From NCBI GenBank assembly GCA_963977405.1, contig CAXBOY010000120.1:1-8065 (forward strand): a stretch of DNA of 8,065 nt, in the 5' to 3' direction. Below are positions 1 through 6,304 of the stretch, one piece after another. The stretch's first letter is position 1. Each line of letters begins with the position of its first letter. Made by a program: the position numbers and the translations under genes. Below the pieces are notes generated by a model, which was not told where the DNA came from, made no database searches, and saw nothing but the letters and a program-made list of their open reading frames with translations. The DNA is from UBA5078 sp963977405. GTDB taxonomy: Bacteria > Pseudomonadota > Gammaproteobacteria > Pseudomonadales > Pseudohongiellaceae.

Positions 1-953
1 TGAATGAACGTTTAGTAGGTCCCTCCCATTCGCGAGGCCTTATCCTCATAGCCACCCTGCTGGGCGCAGTCTTCTCCTGCTGGGCCTCTTATCGTATGCA
101 TATTCTCGCGATCGAAGAGTTCGCCTTGCCAATTCTTGACGCCGTGATCAAGCTTCAGGGCCGCGCGCCAGATCAATACCGTGTCCTGCCCTATCTTATT
201 ATCAGCGCCATCGACAGCCTCGCCGCCATGCTGCCGATGAACACCCATGGCCTACGCGTGCCAATACTCCTATTCGACACACTCAGCTTGTTCCTCTGCG
301 CGCTGCTTCTCCGTGCGAAGTTTCCTCGTGTCGTATCGCAGAATTTCGTATGGCTGCTGTTTCTGATTTACCCTTTTCTAATGTTTGACGGCTATCGCCC
401 AATTAGCGCATTTATTCTACTAATCGCCATACTTTGTATAAGTACCATTATCTGGGCTCGTCAGAATGTTAATACGATTTCCCCTTGGCCGCTGGTGGCG
501 ATACTAGTGCTTAGTTTTACTCGTGCGGACATCGCGATGCTCTATGCATTGGTATACCTAGGGGCCACTAAAGCGCCGATGGCCCTTAAAATCACAGCGC
601 TAATTACGCCACTGGTCGCGCAATATCTACTGACGCGAGTCTTTTTCCCAGAGGCGGAGTATTTCAGTGCTATTGTGATGTTGCAGGAGAATCTTCGTGG
701 CGCATTCCTATTAGGTTCGCCTCTTACTTATCTTGCAATTGCGTTGCTTGTTTACTACTGGCAAAGCATCGCAGCATTTACGAAACAACTATTCAAAGAG
801 TTGCCCATCGTCGGGCTGGCCCTAGCAGGCTATCTGCTATCACTACTAGTAATTGCCATGCCGAACGAATACCGCCTATTCTTACCACTGCTACCAATAG
901 TCTTGTGGCGCATTGAAGAGTCTAGATCTAGCCCACAAAGGTCGAGTACATAG
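1..953 (+). CDS. Multi-pass inner-membrane protein, possibly GT-C/polysaccharide type; 5' end at window edge
   Basis: The reading frame is open from base 3 to the TAG at 951-953. The first in-frame ATG (96) has no ribosome binding site, and the codons before it encode a hydrophobic helix (GLILIATLLGAVF), so ATG 96 is probably internal. Bases 1-2 are TG, so a start codon straddling the left edge would give a protein of about 317 residues starting xNERLVGPSH. The protein has roughly eight hydrophobic segments and a short polar tail (RIEESRSSPQRSST), typical of an inner-membrane protein. Landmarks, numbered from that presumed start, are GRAPDQYRVLPYL (about 54-66), FTRADIA (173-179) and NEYRLFLPLLP (289-299). 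The QYRVL and late (N)E-x-R-lFlPllP patterns recall bacterial GT-C-like or polysaccharide-assembly membrane proteins, but that is a weak resemblance and I do not assign a function. It is separated by more than 500 bases from the next gene, so it is not in that operon. Confidence 0.72.
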   Translation, partial: NERLVGPSHSRGLILIATLLGAVFSCWASYRMHILAIEEFALPILDAVIKLQGRAPDQYRVLPYLIISAIDSLAAMLPMNTHGLRVPILLFDTLSLFLCALLLRAKFPRVVSQNFVWLLFLIYPFLMFDGYRPISAFILLIAILCISTIIWARQNVNTISPWPLVAILVLSFTRADIAMLYALVYLGATKAPMALKITALITPLVAQYLLTRVFFPEAEYFSAIVMLQENLRGAFLLGSPLTYLAIALLVYYWQSIAAFTKQLFKELPIVGLALAGYLLSLLVIAMPNEYRLFLPLLPIVLWRIEESRSSPQRSST

Positions 954-1072
954 TTAAGATTCTGGTAGGCCACCAAGCCTAAGTCGTTTACGGCAACTAG
1001 TTATTATAGAGGTCTGCCGCAAAGCGATGCATTTGGTAATGCTGCTCGTACACATTATTCTAAACTGTGATG

Positions 1073-1104
1073 GCGTAAGATAACGTATTTCTAAATACTT
1101 GCGC
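1073..1104. repeat. Imperfect hairpin-forming inverted repeat in the intergenic region
   Basis: GCGTAA (1073-1078) can pair with TTGCGC (1099-1104) with one G-U pair. After a six-base bulge (1079-1084), GTATTT (1085-1090) faces AAATAC (1093-1098). A competing 6-bp pairing exists between TGGCGT (1071-1076 region) and ACGCCA (1112-1117), followed eight bases later by a run of six T (1126-1131). The role is unknown: a terminator for upstream transcription, a small-RNA element or chance are all possible. Confidence 0.3.
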
Positions 1105-1341
1105 TATTTACACGCCAATTGTAACTTTTTTGACATTCTGCGTAGGAAAAAGACCATAGAGATTCAACGCTTTGTGACAGTCGATTTCTTTCTTAGAGGA
1201 TTCAAAGGGAAAGATTGTGGCGTACTACTTAGCTAACGTAGAATTTAGTTTAATTGCTTTGCTAGAGCTTCAATAGATTTTTATCGCGTATTTTTTAAAG
1301 AAATACATTTCAGTTAACTCGCCATCAAGCTCCATAAGCTT

Positions 1342-1361
1342 ATTGCTAGGAATTTAGCAAT
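1342..1361. repeat. Perfect 7-bp inverted repeat with 6-bp spacer, operator-like
   Basis: ATTGCTA (1342-1348), six bases (GGAATT), then TAGCAAT (1355-1361) form a perfect dyad of 20 bases. The right arm touches the TTGACT -35-like hexamer at 1361-1366. Dyad size and placement fit the binding site of a dimeric transcription regulator controlling the EAL-domain gene. No regulator gene is present in the window, so its identity is unknown. Confidence 0.4.
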
Positions 1362-1390
1362 TGACTATATTGACTGAAGGGATATTTAAT
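1361..1390 (+). promoter_or_regulatory. Candidate sigma70-type promoter for the EAL-domain gene
   Basis: TTGACT (1361-1366) matches the -35 consensus at five of six positions. TATTTA (1383-1388, 16-base spacing) or TTTAAT (1385-1390, 18-base spacing) can serve as the -10. The heptamer ATTGACT is repeated nine bases later (1369-1375). Transcription would start near 1396, leaving a leader of about 75 bases before the GTG start at 1471. The call rests only on the match to consensus and on position. Confidence 0.42.
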
Positions 1391-1459
1391 CAGTAGCACG
1401 CGATTCTCAAATTTTTGACTTCAGATTGCTCACTGCGCTTTGCCAGAATGTGCACGAAC

Positions 1460-1464
1460 AGGAG
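1460..1464 (+). promoter_or_regulatory. Ribosome binding site that decides the GTG start of the EAL-domain gene
   Basis: AGGAG lies six bases before an in-frame GTG at 1471. The longest version of the reading frame would begin at TTG 1426, which has no comparable site upstream, and its extra 15 residues are not membrane-like. I therefore place the start at 1471. Confidence 0.7.
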
Positions 1465-1470
1465 AATTGG

Positions 1471-3162
1471 GTGAGTATCTCTACCTTCTACCGTAGGATC
1501 GACCAACACAAGCGTAGAATCCGTGTGTTCGCAACGCCACTGCTCTTGTCCTTCATGATTGCCGTGTACTTTATCGTCATGAGCACTGGCGGTATTAAGT
1601 ATGTTTTCTCTCACTCCATGTATCTTCCTATTGTTTTGGCCGCCGTGCTTTTTGGCGCCCTAGGTGGCTTTATCGCGGCAATTATCGGCGGCCTAATTCT
1701 TGGCCCCTTGGTTCCTATCGATACCCTCACCGGCGAGGCGCAACTCACCATCAATTGGCTTTATAGAATGGGCTTCTTTGTCTTGATCGGAACCACGGTT
1801 GGGCTCGCCAGCGAGGGTATACGATCCTACATAAAGCACCTACATTGGTCGGTGCGCCACGACAATGCTTCCTACCTTCCTAATCGCTTCGCGCTTGAGG
1901 CAGACATCAAAGCACTAAGTACAGGTGAGCATAAAAAGGAAGAAAAATATCCCTACTGTCTCACACTGATCTCATTGGCAAATTCGAAAGAGATAGAGAC
2001 AAGTTTCGGCATGACTGCTTTGGACCATATTCTTATGCAGATGTCTTCGCGAATTAAGAAGGAAACTCAAGCTGAAACAGTTGTATATCGTACTAGCAGT
2101 GACCAGCTTTGCCTGCTGTTACAGGAGAGCAAACAATTAGAAATCAAAAAATTTTGCAAACGCCTGCGTAAACACTTCCAAGAACCTTTCCGCTTCAATG
2201 CATTACAACTACATGGTGATATTCAAATTGGTGTAGTCAAGTTCGACAGAATTTTGCAATCACCTAGCTATTACATCCAGAAAGCCAGCGCTGCCGCGTT
2301 GCAAGCCGAAATAGCCAATGCACCTAAAATTCTAGAGCTTAACCAAAGCAGCGACTCCGCGATTGTCGAGAACATAGAACTGCTCGGGCGACTAAAAGAA
2401 GCCCTCGACTCCAAACAACTACAGCTACACTACCAACCTAAGATCGACTTGAACACCGGAGCCATCGAACATGCCGAGGCATTGATGCGCTGGCACCACC
2501 CCACACTTGGTGCCATTTCACCTACTAAATTTATTCCGCGAGCCGAGCGTAGTACGCTCATAAACCGGCTTACAGAATTTGCGATTGACGAAGCGCTAAG
2601 TCAAGTTGTGCGCTGGAAGAAAGTAGGTTTCTCTTTGAAAGTGGCAGTGAATATTTCTGCACAGAATCTCACGCAACCCAGCTTTGTATACCAAGTGATG
2701 ACACTTTTAAATAAGCACGGACTAGATGGAACCAGTCTTGAGTTAGAGCTAACCGAGAACTCTTTAATGCATAACGTCAATAACGCAATTGAGGTGTTAT
2801 CTAAACTAACCAAACTCGGTATCGTTATATCCATCGATGATTTTGGTACCGGTTACTCCTCTTTACAATACCTACAGAAACTACCCGTCTCCATCATCAA
2901 GATCGACAAATCCTTCATCCTTAATCTAGCAACCGACGATGGCTCTCGCTATATAGTGGACGCTGCGGTGAATCTTGCTCACAAGATCGATATGAAGGTA
3001 GTTGCCGAAGGCGTAGAGGACCAGCAGTCTCTGAATATCCTTATAGAGATGGGGTGTGACTTCGCGCAAGGCTTTTTAATTTCACACCCATTGCCCGCAA
3101 GCGAATTCGCGAAGTGGCGCGGCGATCTTGGCGGCGTCTATCATTTCTCCTCTTCCGCATAG
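1471..3162 (+). CDS. Membrane-anchored GGDEF(degenerate)-EAL protein, probable c-di-GMP phosphodiesterase
   Basis: 563 residues from GTG 1471. Residues about 19-37, 50-80 and 97-113 are hydrophobic, giving an N-terminal membrane sensor-like region of three to four helices. A GGDEF-like domain follows (about 128-290): it keeps the LPNR entry motif (136-139), but the signature is SSDQL (209-213), so cyclase activity is unlikely. The EAL domain (about 305-550) looks complete: E336-A-L, N394 in NIS, E426 in ELTE, D456 and D457 in DDFGTGYSSL, K477 in KID, E513 in AEGVE and Q533 in QGF. These correspond to the known metal and catalytic residues of c-di-GMP phosphodiesterases, which cut c-di-GMP to pGpG. 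The degenerate GGDEF may act as an allosteric or GTP-binding module, as in some composite proteins (inference). It has its own candidate promoter and is followed after 98 bases by the glucosylglycerate genes. The input signal cannot be read from the sequence. Confidence 0.92.
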   Translation: MSISTFYRRIDQHKRRIRVFATPLLLSFMIAVYFIVMSTGGIKYVFSHSMYLPIVLAAVLFGALGGFIAAIIGGLILGPLVPIDTLTGEAQLTINWLYRMGFFVLIGTTVGLASEGIRSYIKHLHWSVRHDNASYLPNRFALEADIKALSTGEHKKEEKYPYCLTLISLANSKEIETSFGMTALDHILMQMSSRIKKETQAETVVYRTSSDQLCLLLQESKQLEIKKFCKRLRKHFQEPFRFNALQLHGDIQIGVVKFDRILQSPSYYIQKASAAALQAEIANAPKILELNQSSDSAIVENIELLGRLKEALDSKQLQLHYQPKIDLNTGAIEHAEALMRWHHPTLGAISPTKFIPRAERSTLINRLTEFAIDEALSQVVRWKKVGFSLKVAVNISAQNLTQPSFVYQVMTLLNKHGLDGTSLELELTENSLMHNVNNAIEVLSKLTKLGIVISIDDFGTGYSSLQYLQKLPVSIIKIDKSFILNLATDDGSRYIVDAAVNLAHKIDMKVVAEGVEDQQSLNILIEMGCDFAQGFLISHPLPASEFAKWRGDLGGVYHFSSSA

Positions 3163-3177
3163 CGAATAGTTTCAGCT

Positions 3178-3212
3178 CGATTGTCTTTTTTCCCGCTTCG
3201 AAGAAAGAATCG
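3178..3212. repeat. Imperfect hairpin between the EAL gene and the glucosylglycerate operon
   Basis: CGATT (3178-3182) pairs with AATCG (3208-3212). After a two-base bulge (GT), CTTTTTTC (3185-3192) faces GAAGAAAG (3200-3207) with one G-U pair, leaving a seven-base loop. It starts 15 bases after the EAL stop codon. The stem is AT-rich and no T run follows, so it is a poor intrinsic terminator. It overlaps where a -35 region would sit for the TATGAT at 3214, so it might instead be a regulatory dyad. Confidence 0.3.
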
Positions 3213-3213
3213 G

Positions 3214-3219
3214 TATGAT
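3214..3219 (+). promoter_or_regulatory. Candidate -10 element (TATGAT) for the glucosylglycerate operon
   Basis: TATGAT differs from the -10 consensus by one base and would start transcription near 3226, about 35 bases before the kinase ATG. No good -35 hexamer lies 16-19 bases upstream; the nearest are T-rich (TTTCCC, TTCCCG). This could mean an activator-dependent or stress-sigma promoter, or simply a chance match. Readthrough from the EAL gene is the alternative. Confidence 0.33.
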
Positions 3220-3260
3220 TATTGCGAATCAGTTGTAAAGACGAGACGATTGAACGCACT

Positions 3261-4211
3261 ATGACAAAGCGACAAGCACCGCACCCGATCATCGAACAGT
3301 TTATTACCCAGGAACGGCTCCCGCCGGTATTCGCGGAAACTGCCCACGACTATTACCTGCCCCTGAGCACCTATATTGCCAAACTTCGCGGTAACGCTCC
3401 CGGCACACTCGTTGTTGGCGTGAACGGGGCTCAAGGCACTGGTAAATCCACATTATCCTTGCTGCTTAAGCAGCTTCTACAAGCTCAGCAACTCGAGTGT
3501 GTGGTGATCTCCATAGATGACCTTTACCTGACACGCGAGGAACGCCTACGCCTTAGCGAATATGTGCATCCGCTGCTTAAGACCCGCGGTGTGCCGGGCA
3601 CACATGACCTTGACCTAGGTCTAAACCTTATCGCTTCTCTCAAGGCAGCCACGAACGAAACCCTGACCCCTATTCCCCATTTCGACAAGTCGCAGGACGA
3701 GCGCAGCCCAAGCCAATATTGGCCGGTGCATAGCGGCCCTGTCGACGTTATCCTTCTTGAGGGTTGGTGTGTTGGTGCGTTGCCTAGCGAGCTGACCGGA
3801 AGCCCAATCAATGAATTGGAGCGCAGCTACGACGCCGATGGCGCATGGCGACGCTATGTAGAGGCACAGCTTGTCGATTATCAGCGCCTATTTACGCAGC
3901 TAGACCTGCTGGTAATGCTGAAGGCGCCCTCCATGGAGTGCATCATTGCGTGGCGCACATTGCAGGAAGAGAAACTGATCGCAAAGGTGGAGGCCGCGGC
4001 ACAAGCTAGCAACAGCCCGACGGAAGGTGTTGCACCAAATAAAGGCATCATGAATAAGGATGAACTACTTTGGTTCATTATGCATTACGAGCGCTTGACC
4101 AGATCGATGCTGGAGAACATGCCCCAATATGCAGATGTGCTGCTCAGACTAAATGACGAACACCGCATAATTGATGCGCACTATCGTGCTCGTCACGAGA
4201 CAAAGTCATGA
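3261..4211 (+). CDS. P-loop D-glycerate 3-kinase (plant GLYK / yeast Tda10-like)
   Basis: 316 residues from ATG 3261. A 13-residue extension from TTG 3222 is possible, but neither start has a strong ribosome binding site and ATG is preferred. The Walker A loop is GAQGTGKST (56-64), followed by SIDDLYLTREER (84-95), RGVPGTHD (109-116), FDKSQDERSP (141-150) and LLEGWCVG (165-172). This order is characteristic of the cytosolic P-loop glycerate 3-kinase family related to phosphoribulokinase and uridine kinase. The family reaction is D-glycerate + ATP to 3-phosphoglycerate + ADP (EC 2.7.1.31). It is the first gene of the four-gene cluster, and its TGA overlaps the ATG of the phosphatase (ATGA). 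In this setting it would capture the glycerate freed by the phosphorylase and return it as 3-phosphoglycerate, the synthase's acceptor (inference). The family is often labelled only as a kinase in bacterial annotations. Confidence 0.88.
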   Translation: MTKRQAPHPIIEQFITQERLPPVFAETAHDYYLPLSTYIAKLRGNAPGTLVVGVNGAQGTGKSTLSLLLKQLLQAQQLECVVISIDDLYLTREERLRLSEYVHPLLKTRGVPGTHDLDLGLNLIASLKAATNETLTPIPHFDKSQDERSPSQYWPVHSGPVDVILLEGWCVGALPSELTGSPINELERSYDADGAWRRYVEAQLVDYQRLFTQLDLLVMLKAPSMECIIAWRTLQEEKLIAKVEAAAQASNSPTEGVAPNKGIMNKDELLWFIMHYERLTRSMLENMPQYADVLLRLNDEHRIIDAHYRARHETKS

Positions 4212-5029
4212 GCGCGCAGTGGGTGATATTCACGGACTTAGATGGCACTTTGCTGGAGCGCGAAGGATACTCCTACACCCCTGCACTTCCAGCTCTCAAT
4301 CTCATAGCAAAGCACAACATCCCACTCATACTGAACTCCAGTAAGACCGTCGCCGAGATTCTGTCGCTGCGCACCGAGCTAGACAATCGACACCCCTTTG
4401 TTGTGGAGAACGGCGCAGCCGTTATTCTCCCCAAGAACTATTTCGATGCTGCGGAGCCTCTCGAGACGTTAGCCGCTGGTGACAATGCTGAGGCTTACTG
4501 CATAAAGCGCTTCAGCCAAGCACACGAGCACATCTTGCAGTCCTTAGCCGAAGCTAGAGGGCTAGGATTCAAGTTTGCGGGATTCTCCGACTGGAGCCCA
4601 GCACAGTTGGCTGAACTGTGCGGCCTGCCCTTGGCGAACGCTACCATGGCCAAGCAACGCATCGGTTCCGAGCCACTCCTATTTGAGGGCGATCTAGCAA
4701 GTTTTATTGAATTCCTAGCCAGCAAACAACTACGGGCCGTGCAAGGCGGGCGCTTCCTTCATGTAATGGGCCACTACGACAAAGCCGGCGGCGTGAACTG
4801 GTTGCTAGACGCCTACCGTAAGCAGTTTTCTCCTACACCGATACAGTCGGTGGCTCTAGGAGACAGCCATAACGATGAGGGAATGCTGAACACTGTGGAC
4901 GTGCCAATTGTCATTAGCAGCCCCCACAGCCAACAGATCATTCTTACACACCCTAAACGCGCAAGATTCTCTAGCGCACAAGGCCCCACGGGCTGGAACG
5001 AGCAACTTTTAAAGCTGTTGCACGAATAA
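4208..5029 (+). CDS. HAD-IIB phosphatase of the mannosyl-3-phosphoglycerate phosphatase family, probably glucosyl-3-phosphoglycerate phosphatase
   Basis: 273 residues, the usual length for MpgP/YedP-type enzymes. HAD motif I is FTDLDGTLLE, with nucleophile D10 and acid/base D12. Motif II is in LNSSKT (42-47). The family-specific FVVENGAAV (64-72), MAKQRIGSEP (147-156) and GGRFLHVMGHYDKAGG (180-195) are present. Motif IV is LGDSHND (217-223), with metal-binding D219 and D223. The family removes phosphate from glycosyl-3-phosphoglycerates. Because the neighbouring glycosyltransferase is of the glucosyl (GT81) and not the mannosyl (GT55) type, the likely substrate is glucosyl-3-phosphoglycerate, yielding glucosylglycerate; this is inference from context, and MpgP-family enzymes can accept both. 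Its ATG overlaps the kinase stop codon, implying translational coupling. The synthase begins 37 bases downstream. Confidence 0.88.
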   Translation: MSAQWVIFTDLDGTLLEREGYSYTPALPALNLIAKHNIPLILNSSKTVAEILSLRTELDNRHPFVVENGAAVILPKNYFDAAEPLETLAAGDNAEAYCIKRFSQAHEHILQSLAEARGLGFKFAGFSDWSPAQLAELCGLPLANATMAKQRIGSEPLLFEGDLASFIEFLASKQLRAVQGGRFLHVMGHYDKAGGVNWLLDAYRKQFSPTPIQSVALGDSHNDEGMLNTVDVPIVISSPHSQQIILTHPKRARFSSAQGPTGWNEQLLKLLHE

Positions 5030-5066
5030 TTACCACGTAAGCCACGCATAGATAAGGAAACGAAAC

Positions 5067-6290
5067 ATGGGCGATTTTTATCAGAACGGAGTAATCACTA
5101 CCCTACACAATCTTTCCCATCGCTCCGAGACACAACGCGAAGAGCAGTTGATGCGGTTCAAGGAGTCGCGCCCCATGTCATTGGTCTTACCTTCTCTTTA
5201 TTCAGAGCTGGAGACCGATGCACTAGCCAATATTGTAGACGAGCTAACTACAGTGCCCTATCTCAATCAGATCGTGGTTGGGCTCGACCGCGCAAGCCAG
5301 AGTGAGTATGAGCACGCCCTGCAATATTTCTCCAAACTTCCTCAGCACCACCGTGTACTGTGGAACGAAGGCCCACGTTTGCAGGCCATAGATAAAGTAT
5401 TAGAAAAGAACGGGTTAGCACCAACGGAATTGGGTAAGGGACGCAACGTTTGGTATTGCCTTGGCTACGTGCTAGCCTCCGGTCGCTCCGAGGCGGTTGC
5501 ACTACACGACTGCGACATAAAGACTTACACGAAAGATATGCTGGCACGGTTGATCTACCCCGTGGCCAACCCCAATTTCAATTATGAATTCTGCAAGGGA
5601 TTCTACTCACGTATAGCCGATGGCAAGATGAACGGCCGAGTCACTCGCTTGCTGGTAACGCCTTTACTGCGCGCGTTAAAGAAAGTTTGTGGAAATAGTG
5701 AGTTCTTAGAGTTTCTTGACAGTTTTCGCTACCCATTGGCGGGTGAGTTCTCGTTCCGCCTTGATGTGATCAGCGACATCCGCATTCCAAGCGACTGGGG
5801 TTTAGAAGTAGGTGTGCTCTCCGAGATGAAGCGCAACTACTCTACCAATCGCATCTGCCAGGTCGACATTGCTGACAATTACGACCACAAGCATCAGGTG
5901 CTCTCGCCAGAGGATGCTAGTAAGGGTTTATCGAAGATGAGTATCGATATCTCCAAGGCAATCTTCCGCAAGCTCGCTACCAATGGTGAGATATTCTCTA
6001 ATGAAAAATTCCGTACTATCAAGGCAACCTATTATCGCATCGCATTGGACTTCATAGAGACCTATGCGAATGATGCATCTATAAACGGACTGAGCTTTGA
6101 CCGCCATGCCGAGGAAAAAACCGTAGAGCTCTTCGCGCAGAACGTGATGTCCGCTGGCTCGCATTTCTTGGACAATCCGATGGACACGCCATTTATACCG
6201 AGCTGGAATCGCGTAATCAGCGCAATTCCCGACATCGGGGAACAATTAGTCGACGCCGTTGAGGCCGACCACAAACAATACTTTAAATAG
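5067..6290 (+). CDS. gpgS: Glucosyl-3-phosphoglycerate synthase, GT81-type glycosyltransferase
   Basis: 407 residues from ATG 5067, with an AAGGAA ribosome binding site seven bases upstream. It is a cytosolic GT-A fold protein: LVLPSLYSE (39-47) opens the nucleotide-binding fold, GKGRNVWYCLGY (123-134) follows, and HDCDI (147-151) supplies the D148-x-D150 metal/nucleotide-sugar motif. Next come YPLAGEFSFR (222-231) and DWGLEVGVLSEM (243-254), both diagnostic of GpgS-type enzymes, and a His-containing DNYDHKHQ (270-277). The C-terminal part (about 280-407) is helical-looking. The family transfers glucose from NDP-glucose to 3-phosphoglycerate, giving glucosyl-3-phosphoglycerate, the first committed step to glucosylglycerate. 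The length fits the roughly 400-residue archaeal/bacterial solute-type GpgS; the mycobacterial enzymes, which feed methylglucose lipopolysaccharide synthesis, are shorter. The phosphatase for its product is immediately upstream. Donor preference (UDP-, GDP- or ADP-glucose) cannot be told from the sequence. Confidence 0.9.
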   Translation: MGDFYQNGVITTLHNLSHRSETQREEQLMRFKESRPMSLVLPSLYSELETDALANIVDELTTVPYLNQIVVGLDRASQSEYEHALQYFSKLPQHHRVLWNEGPRLQAIDKVLEKNGLAPTELGKGRNVWYCLGYVLASGRSEAVALHDCDIKTYTKDMLARLIYPVANPNFNYEFCKGFYSRIADGKMNGRVTRLLVTPLLRALKKVCGNSEFLEFLDSFRYPLAGEFSFRLDVISDIRIPSDWGLEVGVLSEMKRNYSTNRICQVDIADNYDHKHQVLSPEDASKGLSKMSIDISKAIFRKLATNGEIFSNEKFRTIKATYYRIALDFIETYANDASINGLSFDRHAEEKTVELFAQNVMSAGSHFLDNPMDTPFIPSWNRVISAIPDIGEQLVDAVEADHKQYFK

Positions 6291-6304
6291 CGAGGCTATA
6301 GCGT

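Larger units (their letters stand above)
954..1470. other. AT-rich non-coding region upstream of the EAL-domain gene
   Basis: This 517-base stretch has no convincing gene; all frames are broken by frequent stops. It is visibly richer in A and T than its flanks. It contains an imperfect hairpin (1073-1104), a 7-bp inverted repeat (1342-1361) and a promoter-like pair (1361-1390), each listed separately. Short words recur within it: GAATTTAG at 1241-1248 and 1350-1357, TTGCTAG at 1259-1265 and 1343-1349, and GTATTT/AAATAC inverted pairs at 1085-1098 and 1288-1306. Some of this may be chance in AT-rich DNA. The length and features fit a regulated promoter region; a small RNA cannot be excluded. 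Confidence 0.6.

Noticed and set aside
966..981. TAGGC/GCCTA inverted repeat with six-base loop just after the first gene, as a terminator
   Set aside because: The stem is only five pairs and no T run follows, so it does not qualify as an intrinsic terminator.
1027..1083. 18-codon hydrophobic mini reading frame in the intergenic region
   Set aside because: AGAGG is 14 bases before the ATG, too far for a normal ribosome binding site, and the peptide has no recognisable feature; chance is more likely.
1130..1160. Perfect TTGACA at 1130-1135 as a second promoter
   Set aside because: No acceptable -10 lies at 16-19 bases; the best, CATAGA at 1155-1160, matches only three positions. A lone hexamer is expected by chance.
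1426..1470. Extended TTG start of the EAL-domain gene
   Set aside because: It lacks a ribosome binding site, whereas AGGAG six bases before the in-frame GTG 1471 is convincing.
2087..2112. Degenerate GGDEF signature as evidence of a pseudogene
   Set aside because: The frame is intact, the EAL domain keeps all key residues, and degenerate GGDEF domains are common in functional composite proteins.
3222..3260. Upstream TTG start of the glycerate kinase
   Set aside because: It has no ribosome binding site, overlaps the region of the candidate promoter and adds 13 residues without family-like content; ATG 3261 is preferred, though its own site is weak.
5928..6245. 105-codon antisense reading frame inside gpgS
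   Set aside because: It lies opposite a clear gpgS coding region, has no recognisable motif and is what codon bias on the other strand would produce.
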